Shown: positions 22,685 to 31,817, counted from the first letter of the stretch. The stretch: DNA of 40,202 nucleotides from Novosphingobium capsulatum (GCA_015661825.1 DQVI01000012.1:1-40202); one strand, 5' to 3'. The notes: generated from the sequence alone by a model not told the origin. Numbers and translations are program-made.

Positions 22685-24775
22685 CTAGATGCGGTCGGCC
22701 TGGGCCACGGCGTCGCTGGCGCGCAGGGCGCTGACGATGCGGGTCAGGTGGGCCAGGTCGCGGACTTCGAGATCGACCAGATAAGTGTGGAACGGGTTTT
22801 CGCGCTGGGTCATTTCGAGGTTGACCACATTGGCGTGGTTGTTGGCAAAGATGCCCGCCATTTCGGCGAGCGTGCCGGGGCGGTTGTAAAGTTCGGCGCG
22901 GATGCGGCCCACGGCGCCGTCGGTGCGCTTGTCCCACGAGAGGTCGATCCAGTCGGCGTCGATGCCGTCGGCCAGCGTCTCGCAGTCGATGGCGTGGACT
23001 TCGACCCCCTGCCCCGGACGACGCAGACCCACGATGCGGTCGCCCGGAACCGGGTGGCAGCATTCGGCCAGCTTGAAGGCCATGCCCGGTGTCAGGCCCT
23101 GCACGGCGATGGCCCGTTGCTGGCGGCGCCACTCCTCGGGATTGGGCATGGTTGCGGTACAACCGGGCACGAGCGCTTCCATGACCTGAAGATCGTCGAG
23201 CTTGGCCGTGCCGATGGCGACCATCAGGTCTTCCTCGGACGTGAGCTTGAGCCGCTTGATCGCTTCGGCCAGCGCCTTCTTGCCGACCTGGGTGGGCAGG
23301 CGCTCGATGATCTCGTCGTAGAGCTTGCGGCCGATCAGGGCGACTTCGGCGCGTTCCTTTTGCCGGACCGCGCGGCGGATGGCCGCGCGCGCCTTGCCGG
23401 TCACGGCAAAGCCCAGCCACGAGAGTTGCGGCTCGGAATTGCGGCTCTTGATGATCTCGACCACATCGCCATTGCCCAGCGGGGTGCGCAAGGGGACATG
23501 GCGGCCATTGATCTTGGCCCCCACCGCCTGCGCGCCCAGATTGGTGTGGACAGCAAAGGCAAAGTCGATCGGCGTGGCGCCCTTGGGCATCTGGAACAGC
23601 GCGCCCTTGGGGGTGAACGCGAAGATGCGGTCCTGATAGATCGCCATCTTGGTGTTTTCGAGCAGTTCCTCGGCGTCGTGGCTGGCGTCGAGAATCTCGA
23701 CCAGATCGCGCAGCCAGCCCACTTCGCCATCGGGCGTCCCGCCCTGCTTGTAGGCCCAGTGGGCGGCCAGACCATATTCGTTGCGATGATGCATCTCGCG
23801 CGTCTTGATCTGCACTTCGACGCGGCGCGCGTTGTTGTAGATCAGCGAGGTGTGCAGGCTCTTGTAGCCGTTCATCTTGGGCGTGGAGATGTAGTCCTTG
23901 AACCGGCCCGGGATCATCTGCCAGGTCTGGTGAAGCACGCCCAGCGCCTTGTAGCATTCGTCGATGTCGTCGACGAGCACGCGGAAAGCCATGATATCGG
24001 TGATCTGCTCGAACGAGACGTGCCGCTCGGCCATCTTCTTCCAGATCGAATAGGGGTGCTTCTCGCGGCCCTCCACTTCGACCCGCAGGCCCGCCTGCGC
24101 CAGCGCCTGGCTGATCGAAAGGGCGATGTCGTCGACCTCGCCGCCGCCTTCCGCGCGGATCGCGGTCAGGCGCCCCTCGATCGTGGCATAGGCTTCGGGT
24201 TCGAGCTGTTCGAAGGCGAGAAGCTGCATTTCGCGCATATATTCGTACATGCCCACGCGCTGGGCGAGCGGGGCGTAGATTTCCATCGTCTCGCGCGCGA
24301 TGCGGCGGCGCTTGTCCTCGCTCTTGATGAAGTGGAGCGTGCGCATGTTGTGCAGGCGGTCGGCCAGCTTGACGAGCAGGACGCGCAAGTCCTCGCTCAT
24401 CGCCAGCAGGAACTTGCGCAGGTTTTCCGCCGCGCGTTCGCTTTCCGTCATCGTCTCGATCTTGGAAAGCTTGGTCACCCCGTCGACCAGCCGGGCAACA
24501 TCGGGGCCGAACAGGCGCTCGATCTCCTCGACAGTGGCCAGCGTGTCTTCCACGGTATCGTGGAGAAGCGCGGTCATGATGGTTTCCTGATCGAGCTTCA
24601 GCTCGGTCATCAGGCCCGCCACTTCGACCGGGTGCGAGAAGTAGGGGTCGCCACTGGCCCGCTTCTGGGTGCCGTGCTTTTGCACGGTATAGACATAGGC
24701 ACGGTTGAGCATGGCCTCGTCCGCCTGGGGGGCGTAGGCCAGCACACGTTCGACAAGTTCATATTGGCGCAGCAT
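22685..24775 (-). CDS. rsh: Bifunctional (p)ppGpp synthetase/hydrolase Rsh
   Basis: 696 aa. The N-terminal HD hydrolase domain has His48, His72-Asp73 and Glu76-Asp77 (SHPVE; LLHDTVEDT), all intact. The synthetase domain follows (YSIWKKM, DIMAFRVLVDD, MNGYKSLHTSLIY), then TGS (FTPKGALFQMPKGATPIDFA) and a C-terminal ACT domain (RPGTLAEMAGIFANNHANVV). It makes and degrades the alarmone that adjusts growth to starvation. The start ATG has AGGGGG 4 bases upstream. Alphaproteobacteria usually have one such long enzyme, and this fits. Confidence 0.95.
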   Translation of the reverse strand: MLRQYELVERVLAYAPQADEAMLNRAYVYTVQKHGTQKRASGDPYFSHPVEVAGLMTELKLDQETIMTALLHDTVEDTLATVEEIERLFGPDVARLVDGVTKLSKIETMTESERAAENLRKFLLAMSEDLRVLLVKLADRLHNMRTLHFIKSEDKRRRIARETMEIYAPLAQRVGMYEYMREMQLLAFEQLEPEAYATIEGRLTAIRAEGGGEVDDIALSISQALAQAGLRVEVEGREKHPYSIWKKMAERHVSFEQITDIMAFRVLVDDIDECYKALGVLHQTWQMIPGRFKDYISTPKMNGYKSLHTSLIYNNARRVEVQIKTREMHHRNEYGLAAHWAYKQGGTPDGEVGWLRDLVEILDASHDAEELLENTKMAIYQDRIFAFTPKGALFQMPKGATPIDFAFAVHTNLGAQAVGAKINGRHVPLRTPLGNGDVVEIIKSRNSEPQLSWLGFAVTGKARAAIRRAVRQKERAEVALIGRKLYDEIIERLPTQVGKKALAEAIKRLKLTSEEDLMVAIGTAKLDDLQVMEALVPGCTATMPNPEEWRRQQRAIAVQGLTPGMAFKLAECCHPVPGDRIVGLRRPGQGVEVHAIDCETLADGIDADWIDLSWDKRTDGAVGRIRAELYNRPGTLAEMAGIFANNHANVVNLEMTQRENPFHTYLVDLEVRDLAHLTRIVSALRASDAVAQADRI

Positions 24776-25117
24776 TTCACCCCCTAGATGGGCGAAAGGC
24801 GGCATATTGGGCAAGGGGAAAGGATCAGGATTTGCGGCGATAACCGCGATCCTGGTGACGGGCCTGGTGTCAGGCGCGCGCGCACGGCGCCCGGCAAGGC
24901 GCGGGACGATCCAGGCCGAAGCCCCGCCACGCCAGAGATTCCTCAGCGAAGGCGGCATCGCGCGGGCGCCTCGGGAGCGGGAAAAATGGGGCTTGGCTGC
25001 ATCCTTGCAGTCTCACCCGCCAAGCCTTTCCCGAAGATGGCCGAGCCGTTCAGGATTCGTATCGCCCCTTCCCGTCAGACTCGGGCCCGTCAGACCGGCG
25101 CCCCGTCAGGCTGGCAC
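24776..25117. other. 342-base intergenic region upstream of rsh
   Basis: It lies between the rsh start and the stop of the acetyltransferase gene, both on the - strand, so it should hold the rsh promoter and the terminator of the hemF-acetyltransferase pair. I see no clear -35/-10 pair. An open frame on the + strand (24807-25235) runs into the acetyltransferase gene and has low-complexity Ser/Pro/Arg content, so I do not call it. The only marked structure is the triple repeat at 25071-25111. Confidence 0.5.
25071..25111. repeat. Three near-identical 10-bp direct repeats
   Basis: CCCGTCAGAC (25071-25080), CCCGTCAGAC (25086-25095) and CCCGTCAGGC (25102-25111) lie just downstream of the acetyltransferase stop (- strand). 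The start-to-start distances are 15 and 16 bases. They could be protein-binding sites or a relic of slippage; no function is known to me. Confidence 0.6.
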
Positions 25118-25777
25118 TCAGGCAGCAGCCCCGGCCTCCAGCAGCGGCACCTGCGGCGCTTCCTCGCCCAGCAGCCTCTCTCCGCACGCATTGGCCCCGC
25201 GCGGATCGGGAAAAACCTCGACAAAACGGGCATAGGGCACGAACCCCTGCCCCATGTAGAACGGCAAGGCCTGCGGCCCGTCGAGCGTGCAGGTATGCAC
25301 CCAGACCCGCGTAACCTCCTTGTCGCCCCAGGCCATCTGCAAGGCCCGACGCATCAGCCACTTGCCAAAGCCCTTGCCCGTCGCGCCGGGGATCAGGCCG
25401 AAGAAGGCGATCTCGGCCTCGCCCGCCTTGCGGAAATCGAGTTCGAGCATCCCCACTTCGACACCCGCCCGGTCGGCCACGGCAAAGACGTGGACCTGGG
25501 GATCGTGGATGATCGCGCCCAGCGCCGCATCGTCGAGCGCGAGGCGCGACCACCACAGCCACTTGGCCCCCACCCGGCGAAACAGCAGGCGATATTTGGC
25601 CAGATCGGGCGCCTTCCAGCGCACGAGTTGCAAGGGCACATCCTGTTCAGGCACCAGCCGCCGCAGGCTGGCGGGCGCTTCGCGCATTTCGAGCGCAGTG
25701 ACCACCGCCGCCAGATCGCCAGGCGCCAGCGCATGGAACCCAGGCGCGAGGCGCGCGCCGTTTTCCGCAATAGCCAT
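25118..25777 (-). CDS. GNAT-family N-acetyltransferase
   Basis: 219 aa. The acetyl-CoA-binding part is visible: EVGMLELDFRKAGEAEIAFF, then GLIPGATGKGFGKWLMRRAL with the GxGxGxxL-like loop, and a conserved LPFYMGQGFVPYAR near the end. GNAT enzymes transfer acetyl groups to amines; the substrate cannot be told. The start ATG shares one base with the hemF stop (TGATG) and has GGAG just upstream, so it is co-translated with hemF. The C-terminal tail after about residue 195 is low in complexity. Confidence 0.85.
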   Translation of the reverse strand: MAIAENGARLAPGFHALAPGDLAAVVTALEMREAPASLRRLVPEQDVPLQLVRWKAPDLAKYRLLFRRVGAKWLWWSRLALDDAALGAIIHDPQVHVFAVADRAGVEVGMLELDFRKAGEAEIAFFGLIPGATGKGFGKWLMRRALQMAWGDKEVTRVWVHTCTLDGPQALPFYMGQGFVPYARFVEVFPDPRGANACGERLLGEEAPQVPLLEAGAAA

Positions 25778-26640
25778 CAGCTCCACACCGCGCGCGGGGG
25801 CAGGCTCATCAGGATCGCGTCGATATTGCCACCCGTCTTGAGGCCGAACAGCGTGCCCCGGTCGTAGACGAGGTTGAATTCGGCATAGCGCCCGCGCCAT
25901 TCGAGCATGGTGGTTTCCTCGCCCGGCGTAAACGCGCTGCCCATCCGCCGCCGGACGAGGCGCGGATAAATGTCGAGGAAGGCCTCGCCCACGTCGCGGG
26001 TGAATGCGAAATTGGCCTCGAAGGCGGCTTCGTCGGCACATTCGAGGTGATCGTAGAAAATCCCGCCCACGCCGCGATGGACCTTGCGGTGGGGGAGGAA
26101 GAAGTAATCGTCGGCCCAGGCCTTGAAGCGCGGGTAATAGGCCGGATCGTGCGCGTCGCAGGCCGCCTGGAAGCGCGCGTGGAAATCGGCGGTGTCGTCC
26201 GCATAGGGGATCGGCGGGTTGAGATCGCCGCCCCCGCCAAACCACGCCTTGCTGGTGGTCAGGAAGCGGGTGTTCATGTGGACGGCGGGCACATGCGGAT
26301 TGGCCATATGCGCGACAAGGCTGATGCCGGTGGCCGTGAAGGTCGGGTTTTCCGGGTCCGCGCCGTTGATCGTGCGGGCAAATTCGGGGCTGAACGTGCC
26401 GTGGACGGTCGAGACATTGACGCCGACTTTCTCGAACACCCTGCCCTTCATCAGGCCCTGCACGCCGCCCCCGCCGTTCTCGACCGGCTCGCCATCATGC
26501 TCGCGCGCCCAGGGGCGATAGGAAAAGCGCGCATCGCTGCCCGCTTCGGCCTCGATCGCCTCGAAGGCGCCGCAGATGCGGTCGCGCAAGGATTCGAACC
26601 AGGCGCGGGCGCGGGCGGTTTGGTCAGTCCAGTCGGTCAA
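25777..26640 (-). CDS. hemF: Aerobic coproporphyrinogen III oxidase HemF
   Basis: 287 aa. The family motifs are clear: FSYRPWAREHDGEPVENGGG, FEKVGVNVSTVHG, HMNTRFLTTSKAWFGGGGDL, DYFFLPHRKVHRGVGGIFYD and LEWRGRYAEFNLVYDRGT. It oxidatively decarboxylates coproporphyrinogen III to protoporphyrinogen IX using O2. I chose TTG 26640: AAGGAG lies exactly 6 bases upstream, the length fits, and the gene then clears the divergent pdeM. An ATG at 26700 would overlap pdeM. The oxygen-independent enzyme HemN is also in this window, so haem can be made with or without oxygen. Confidence 0.95.
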   Translation of the reverse strand: MTDWTDQTARARAWFESLRDRICGAFEAIEAEAGSDARFSYRPWAREHDGEPVENGGGGVQGLMKGRVFEKVGVNVSTVHGTFSPEFARTINGADPENPTFTATGISLVAHMANPHVPAVHMNTRFLTTSKAWFGGGGDLNPPIPYADDTADFHARFQAACDAHDPAYYPRFKAWADDYFFLPHRKVHRGVGGIFYDHLECADEAAFEANFAFTRDVGEAFLDIYPRLVRRRMGSAFTPGEETTMLEWRGRYAEFNLVYDRGTLFGLKTGGNIDAILMSLPPRAVWS

Positions 26641-26698
26641 TGCGATCTCCTTGGGTGTCGCGCTTGCCAAATCGGCGGGGCCGGGGCAAGAGGGGCTC

Positions 26699-27391
26699 AT
26701 GGTTCCCCTTTCGTTCGCACCGTTCGAATTTGCCGGATACGAATGGCTCATGGGGCCCGCGCGCGCGCTGTTCTGGCCTGCCGAACGCGCGCTGCTGGTG
26801 GCCGACCTCCATCTTGAAAAGGCGAGCTGGTTTGCCCGCACCGGACAGATGCTCCCCCCTTACGACAGCCGCGAGACGCTCGGGCGGATCGACGCCCTCG
26901 CCCGCGCCACGGATGCCGCCCGCGTGCTGTGCCTGGGCGACAATTTCCACGATGCGCAGGGGCCCTCCCGGCTCGATACGGTGGCGGCCGATCTTCTGGC
27001 CGATCTGGCCCGCAGGCTCGACTGGGTGTGGATCACCGGAAATCATGACGAAAAAGATGGCGCCGCCCCCGGAACAATGCTGCCCGAGGTGGCCCTGCGC
27101 GGCATCGTCCTGCGCCACGAGGCCCGCCCCGGCGAGCCGGCCCCCGAACTCTCGGGCCATTTCCATCCGCGCCTGCGGGTTCCCGCGCGCGGGCGCACGG
27201 TCACCCGGCCTTGCGCGGTGATGAGCGAGCGCAAGCTGATTCTCCCGGCCTTCGGCGCGCTGACCGGGGGGCTCGACGCGGCCCATCCGGCGCTGATCGC
27301 GGCCCTGCAACCGGCGCAAACCATCACCGCGCTGGTGCCGACAGCCGCCCGTGTGGCCCATTTGCCACTCTGGCGGGCCCAGGCGGCTTGA
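26699..27391 (+). CDS. pdeM: Ligase-associated DNA-repair phosphoesterase PdeM
   Basis: 230 aa of the calcineurin-like phosphoesterase fold. Metal-binding motifs appear in order: VADLHLEKASW, LGDNFHDA, ITGNHDEK and SGHFHPR. This set and the N-terminal FAGYEWLMGPARALFWPAER segment are typical of PdeM, a nuclease-like partner of a DNA ligase and helicase in repair. Here no ligase gene adjoins; it diverges from hemF with 58 bases between starts. AGAGGGG precedes the ATG by 3 bases. Confidence 0.88.
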   Translation: MVPLSFAPFEFAGYEWLMGPARALFWPAERALLVADLHLEKASWFARTGQMLPPYDSRETLGRIDALARATDAARVLCLGDNFHDAQGPSRLDTVAADLLADLARRLDWVWITGNHDEKDGAAPGTMLPEVALRGIVLRHEARPGEPAPELSGHFHPRLRVPARGRTVTRPCAVMSERKLILPAFGALTGGLDAAHPALIAALQPAQTITALVPTAARVAHLPLWRAQAA

Positions 27392-27518
27392 AATGCGCAT
27401 GATTGCCCCCCAGATTGGGCACCAAGGCCCTTTATCTGTCGCGCCATTATGATATGAGCGCGCGTTGAGTCTTTCCCAAGACACGACCACACCGGATCAA
27501 CGTTCAGGAGAACACACT

Positions 27519-28061
27519 ATAGCTCCCCCGCCCCGGCGCATGTTGGCGCCCCCCGTCAAGAGCGGCCCTCGCTACAATCACATGATCAACGTGCCCAAGG
27601 TGCGCGTGATTGACGAGAACGGCGAAAATCTTGGCGTGTTGTACACGCGCGAAGCGATCGAACAGGCAGCCGACGTGGGTCTCGACCTGGTCGAAGTCTC
27701 GCCCAACGCCGATCCGCCGGTGTGCAAGTTCCTCGACGTGGGCAAGTTCCGCTACGAGGCGCAGAAGAAGGCGAACCTCGCCCGCAAGAGCCAGAAGACG
27801 CAGGAGATCAAGGAGATCAAGATGCGTCCGAACATCGATGACCACGACTACGACGTGAAGCTGCGCAACGTGCACCGCTTCCTCGAAGACGGGGACAAGG
27901 TGAAGGTGACCTTGCGCTTCCGCGGGCGCGAGCTTTCGCACCAGCAGCTGGGCATGAACCTGCTCAAGCGCGTGCAGGAAGACGTGGTGGAGATCGCCAA
28001 GGTCGAAGCCTTCCCGCGCATGGAAGGTCGCCAGATGCTGATGGTGCTGGCCCCCAAGTAA
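27519..28061 (+). CDS. infC: Translation initiation factor IF-3, with probable ATA start codon
   Basis: 180 aa. The sequence is plain IF-3: an N-domain with [20 protein letters not shown] and [20 protein letters not shown], a Lys-rich linker, and a C-domain with [20 protein letters not shown], ending [11 protein letters not shown]. It binds the 30S subunit and checks initiator tRNA and start codon. AGGAG (27506-27510) lies 8 bases before an in-frame ATA at 27519; the first ATG comes only at 27540. Bacterial infC genes often use rare AUU, AUC or AUA starts so that IF-3 limits its own translation. A TTG at 27465 is also in frame but poorly placed. A strong terminator follows. Confidence 0.93.
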   Translation: MAPPPRRMLAPPVKSGPRYNHMINVPKVRVIDENGENLGVLYTREAIEQAADVGLDLVEVSPNADPPVCKFLDVGKFRYEAQKKANLARKSQKTQEIKEIKMRPNIDDHDYDVKLRNVHRFLEDGDKVKVTLRFRGRELSHQQLGMNLLKRVQEDVVEIAKVEAFPRMEGRQMLMVLAPK

Positions 28062-28126
28062 GGCCAGCCGGACAGCAAGGCTCCGGTTAAACTGCAAGGC
28101 TGCGGGAAACCGTTGCAATGCTTTAC

Positions 28127-28163
28127 AAAAAAGGGCGCATCCCGATCGGATGCGCCCTTTTTT
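28127..28163 (+). terminator. Rho-independent terminator after infC
   Basis: GGGCGCATCC (28133-28142) and GGATGCGCCC (28148-28157) form a perfect 10-bp stem with a 5-base loop. It is flanked by six A and six T, so it can act in both directions. It lies 66 bases after the infC stop. Confidence 0.93.
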
Positions 28164-28252
28164 CGTGGCGCGCGCACGCTGGCCACCTCGCCGGGCAAGC
28201 CTTGCTGGACAGCCGCTGCGCGAGGGGGCAAAGAGAGCCCCGGACAACGACC

Positions 28253-29413
28253 ATGGCCAAGCGCGACACCGACAGATCCGCCGCGAGACCAGCCGTACCG
28301 CCAACCGCAAGGCCCGCATCCGGGTCTGCTGGCGAATCGGCCTTCTCACAAGGCGCCAGCAACGTGCTGGGGTCGCCCTTGCGGCTGCTGGCGGGCACGC
28401 TGCTCTTTGTCGCGGGGGTCTTTGCGATTTCCACGATCGGGTATGTCCGCGCCGGCTGGCCGCTGGGCGATGCGGCCTACATGGTGCTGCTCACGATCTT
28501 TTCGGTCGGCTATGGCGAAGTCCGCCCGATCGACACGACGTTCCTGCGGGTATGGACGACGATGACGATCGTGCTGGGCTGCACGGGGATGATCGTGCTC
28601 ACCGGCGCGCTCGTACAGGTCTTCACCCTGTTCCAGTTTCGCCGTCTTCTGGGGCTAGAGCGCATGCATAACGAAATCGAGCGGCTGTCAGGCCACACCA
28701 TCATCTGTGGCTATGGCCGCATCGGCGTGCAACTGGCGCGCGCCCTGTCCGAAGCAAAGCACCCGTTCCTGATCCTCGAACGCACGCCCATCCGGGCCGA
28801 GGAAGCCCGCTCGCGCGGCTACCTGACCCTCCTTGGCGAAGCCACCAACGAGGACATCCTCAAACAGGCCGGGGTCACCCATGCCCGCGTTCTGGCCAGC
28901 GTCCTGCCCGATGATGCGACCAATGTGTTCATCACCCTCTCGGCGCGCAGCCTCAACCCCGATATCCAGATCATCGCCCGCGGCGAGGCGCCGAGCACCG
29001 AAAGCAAGCTGTTCCACGCCGGGGCCGACAAGGTCGTCCTGCCCACCCACATCGGCGCCGAACGCATTACCGAACTGATCCTGTTTCCCGGCACGGCCCC
29101 GGCGCTGGCGGAAACGCCGCCGATGGGCGAGGTCAAGCGCCAGTTCGTCGATTTCGGGCTCGACCTCGAAGTCGTCGCCTGCCCGGCGGGCAGCGCGCTG
29201 GTCGGTTCGAGCGTCCGCGAGGCCGAACGGCGCGGCAAGGGCGCCTATTTCATCGTGCGGATCGACCGCGCGAACGGACAGGAAATCCGCCATCCGGGCG
29301 AAGACGTGCGCCTCGAAGCGGGCGACAGGGTCATGCTGGTCCTGCGCGGCAGCCGCCTGTCGGCAGACGCGATCTTCGCAGCCCCCGCCCATCCGCACAA
29401 GCTACGCCGCTAA
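28253..29413 (+). CDS. Potassium channel with RCK (TrkA-N/TrkA-C) domains
   Basis: 386 aa. After a Pro/Ala-rich cytoplasmic N-terminus, a two-helix pore unit runs from about residue 42 to 130. Its selectivity filter is SVGYG (84-88), preceded by YMVLLTIF. The RCK nucleotide-binding domain starts with HTIICGYGRIGVQLARAL (148-165), and a TrkA-C domain follows with GEDVRLEAGDRVMLVLRG. It lets K+ cross the inner membrane under control of a bound nucleotide or ion. Ser takes the place of the first filter Thr found in canonical channels. A terminator follows. Confidence 0.9.
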   Translation: MAKRDTDRSAARPAVPPTARPASGSAGESAFSQGASNVLGSPLRLLAGTLLFVAGVFAISTIGYVRAGWPLGDAAYMVLLTIFSVGYGEVRPIDTTFLRVWTTMTIVLGCTGMIVLTGALVQVFTLFQFRRLLGLERMHNEIERLSGHTIICGYGRIGVQLARALSEAKHPFLILERTPIRAEEARSRGYLTLLGEATNEDILKQAGVTHARVLASVLPDDATNVFITLSARSLNPDIQIIARGEAPSTESKLFHAGADKVVLPTHIGAERITELILFPGTAPALAETPPMGEVKRQFVDFGLDLEVVACPAGSALVGSSVREAERRGKGAYFIVRIDRANGQEIRHPGEDVRLEAGDRVMLVLRGSRLSADAIFAAPAHPHKLRR

Positions 29414-29430
29414 TTCTCCCGGACACAGAA

Positions 29431-29465
29431 ACAGGGCCCCGGCCTGACCGGAGCCCTGTGTTTTT
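29431..29465 (+). terminator. Rho-independent terminator after the K+ channel gene
   Basis: ACAGGGC-C-CCGG and CCGG-A-GCCCTGT pair with one internal mismatch around a 5-base loop (29431-29459). TGTTTTT follows. It separates the channel gene from the convergent chemotaxis gene. Confidence 0.85.
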
Positions 29466-29505
29466 GCGCCTGTCCGGGCCAGCCTCGCTGCGCCCGCGCG
29501 CGCCC

Positions 29506-31782
29506 TCAGGCGGCGTGGCGCTCGAAGCCGGACTGCTGGTGCCCGCCGCCCATGTTGAACCGGCCAATCGCCGAATCGAGCGTGCGGGCCTGATCGTTGA
29601 GGCTGCGCGCGGCCGCCGTGCTTTCCTCGACCATGGCCGCGTTCTGCTGGGTCATGCGCTCCATTTCGCTGACCACGGTGTTGATCTCGGCCAGATCGCG
29701 CGCCTGGACTTCGGCCGAATTGGCGATCTCGTCGATGGTTTTGCGCAGGCCCCCGATCTGCTCGATGATGTGTTCGAGCGCGCTGCCCGTCTCGGCCACC
29801 AGCGTCACCCCTTGCGTCACCTGCTGCGAACTGGCGTTGATCAGGTTCTTGATGTCCTGCGCGGCCTCGGCGCTGCGCATGGCCAGCGAGCGCACTTCGC
29901 TCGCCACCACCGCAAAGCCCTTGCCCGCATCGCCCGCGCGCGCGGCCTCGACCCCGGCGTTGAGCGCAAGCAGGTTGGTCTGGAAGGCGATGCCGTCGAT
30001 CACCCCGATGATCTGGTTGATCTCGGAAGCCGACCGTTCGATCTCGCCCATCGCGGTCACCGCATTGCGGACCACCCCGCCCCCGTCGACCGCCTGCTGG
30101 TCGGTCGAGATGATCGCGCGGCGCGCTTCTGCGGCGTTTTCGGCGGTCTTGCGCACGATCGCGGTCACCGAATTCATCGCCGATGCGGTCTGTTCGAGGC
30201 GGGCCGCGCCGGTTTCGGTGCGATTGGCCAGATCGATCGAAGCCTGGTTGATCTCGCCAACGCCGATGCTGATCGTCCGGCTGCTGTCCTCGACCGAGCG
30301 CATGATCCTGTGCAACGAGGAAACCGCGCCGTTGAAGTGCCGCTTCACGTCGGCAAATTCGGGCGAGAAATTCTCGACGATCTGGGCGGTCAGGTCGCCA
30401 TTGGCCAGCCGTTCGAGGTTCTTCGACACGGTATCGACGACAAGCCTGGTGCTCGCCTGATCCTGCGTGGTGCGCTCGATGCTGGTGCGCAAGTCGTGCT
30501 GCATCTTGCGCAGCGCCTCGGCCAGCGTGCCCACCTCATCGGCCTGCTCGATGGCCAGTTGCTGGTTGAGGTTGCCCTGGGCGATCCCTTCGGCAAACTG
30601 CGCGCAGCCGCTGATCGGCTGGGCCACGCTCGATGCCATGCGCCATGTCATGAAGATGGCGACCGCCGCGATACCCATGCCGATCACCAGTTGCAGCAGG
30701 GTGTCCACGCCCGAACGGCGGCCAAGCTGGTCGGACAGCAACTGGGCGTCGGCCATGACCATCGCGCGCGGAACCGAGATCAGCACCGCCCACGATGCAT
30801 CGACACGGCCAATGCGGATCGGCGCATAGACCTGGAGGTTTTCGTTTTTGGGATCATCGAGCACGACCGACTTGCCCGCCGCGATGATGCTTGCACTGTT
30901 CGCCCAGGCCGGATTGGCCTGCGACGCGGCGCCCCCGATGGTTGCCGGATTGGCGCTGTTGGCCACGATCAGCCCGCTGTCGTTGATCACCGCCACGGTG
31001 CTCTTGCCGCCATAGAGCGACTTGCTGACCTGATTGGCAAGGGTCTGGAGGAAATCGAGATTGTAGTCGGCCCCGGCCACCCCGCGGAACTGGCCGTTGA
31101 TCATGACCGGAACGGACATCGTCGCCAGATAGACCTGCTTGCCCTGCACGATATAGGGCAGCGGCCCGAGCAGGTTCTCGCGGTGGGTGTTGCGGGGATT
31201 GATGTACCAGGCGCCCTTGACGAGGCCGTTGGGATGGCGCGCGCTGCTGTCATATTCGACGAGCGGCTGGATGGCGATGTTGCCGTTCGCCGCGCGCGTC
31301 CAGTAGGGCAGGAAACGCCCGGTGGCGTCCGACCCCATCGCGGTGTCGTTGACATGCGCGCCGTCGTTGCCGTCGAGGCCATTGGGCTCCCAGGCCGAAT
31401 AAGTCCCGTTGAAGCGCGGATTGTGTTCGAGCACGTTGCGCAGCACCGCGTTGAACTGGGCGCGCCGCTCGCCCATCGGCGTGCCCGAGGCGCCCGGTGC
31501 GGCCATCTGCTCGAAGCTGTTGGCCATGTTGCGCGCCGCATCGAAGGCCGTGTCGAGTTCGGACTTAATGAACCGCGCCTCGGCATCGGCCCGGTTTTGC
31601 AGGTTCTCGTTGACCTGCCCGCTGATCATGTCGGACACGCGGCTGTTGACGTAACTGTGCGTACGGAACGTCGAAAACGTGCTGTATGCGACGAGAACAG
31701 CAAAGGCGATAACGATACAGGCCCCGGCCATGACCGCGATCTTGCCTTTGACCGAGCGTAACATCGCAAATGATTTCAACAT
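29506..31782 (-). CDS. Methyl-accepting chemotaxis protein with periplasmic Cache-type sensor
   Basis: 758 aa. TM1 lies at about residues 15-35 (VMAGACIVIAFAVLVAYSTF). A periplasmic domain of about 320 residues has Cache/PDC features (YSAWEPNGLDG, WYINPRNTHRENLLGP, VMINGQFRGVAGADYNLDFL). TM2 follows near 362-380, then HAMP segments (the second includes LERLANGDLTAQI) and the signalling domain, with its conserved tip FQTNLLALNAGVEAARAGDA. Binding of a small ligand, perhaps a carboxylate or amino acid, would be passed to CheA. The ATG has AGAGGA 7 bases upstream. No che genes adjoin, so it is an orphan receptor. Confidence 0.93.
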   Translation of the reverse strand: MLKSFAMLRSVKGKIAVMAGACIVIAFAVLVAYSTFSTFRTHSYVNSRVSDMISGQVNENLQNRADAEARFIKSELDTAFDAARNMANSFEQMAAPGASGTPMGERRAQFNAVLRNVLEHNPRFNGTYSAWEPNGLDGNDGAHVNDTAMGSDATGRFLPYWTRAANGNIAIQPLVEYDSSARHPNGLVKGAWYINPRNTHRENLLGPLPYIVQGKQVYLATMSVPVMINGQFRGVAGADYNLDFLQTLANQVSKSLYGGKSTVAVINDSGLIVANSANPATIGGAASQANPAWANSASIIAAGKSVVLDDPKNENLQVYAPIRIGRVDASWAVLISVPRAMVMADAQLLSDQLGRRSGVDTLLQLVIGMGIAAVAIFMTWRMASSVAQPISGCAQFAEGIAQGNLNQQLAIEQADEVGTLAEALRKMQHDLRTSIERTTQDQASTRLVVDTVSKNLERLANGDLTAQIVENFSPEFADVKRHFNGAVSSLHRIMRSVEDSSRTISIGVGEINQASIDLANRTETGAARLEQTASAMNSVTAIVRKTAENAAEARRAIISTDQQAVDGGGVVRNAVTAMGEIERSASEINQIIGVIDGIAFQTNLLALNAGVEAARAGDAGKGFAVVASEVRSLAMRSAEAAQDIKNLINASSQQVTQGVTLVAETGSALEHIIEQIGGLRKTIDEIANSAEVQARDLAEINTVVSEMERMTQQNAAMVEESTAAARSLNDQARTLDSAIGRFNMGGGHQQSGFERHAA

Positions 31783-31790
31783 GAACGCGT

Positions 31791-31817
31791 CCTCTATGCA
31801 GCCTCTAAGCAGCCTCT
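31791..31817. repeat. Tandem 11-bp repeats at the receptor ribosome site
   Basis: CCTCTATGCAG (31791-31801) and CCTCTAAGCAG (31802-31812) are tandem copies with one mismatch, followed by a partial copy CCTCT. On the receptor strand each unit carries AGAGG, so three Shine-Dalgarno-like sequences lie 11 bases apart; the nearest is the one used. Gain or loss of a unit would alter the leader. Confidence 0.6.

Noticed and set aside
24807..25235. 142-codon + strand frame beside rsh
   Set aside because: Ser/Pro/Arg-rich product that overlaps the C-terminal part of the acetyltransferase gene on the other strand; no motif.
26641..26841. Upstream ATG starts for hemF (26700 or 26841)
   Set aside because: They overlap the divergent pdeM start, and the extra residues do not belong to the HemF family; TTG 26640 has AAGGAG at ideal spacing.
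27392..27518. Possible infC promoter (TATGAT near 27448)
   Set aside because: No acceptable -35 element at 16-18 bases; not strong enough to list.
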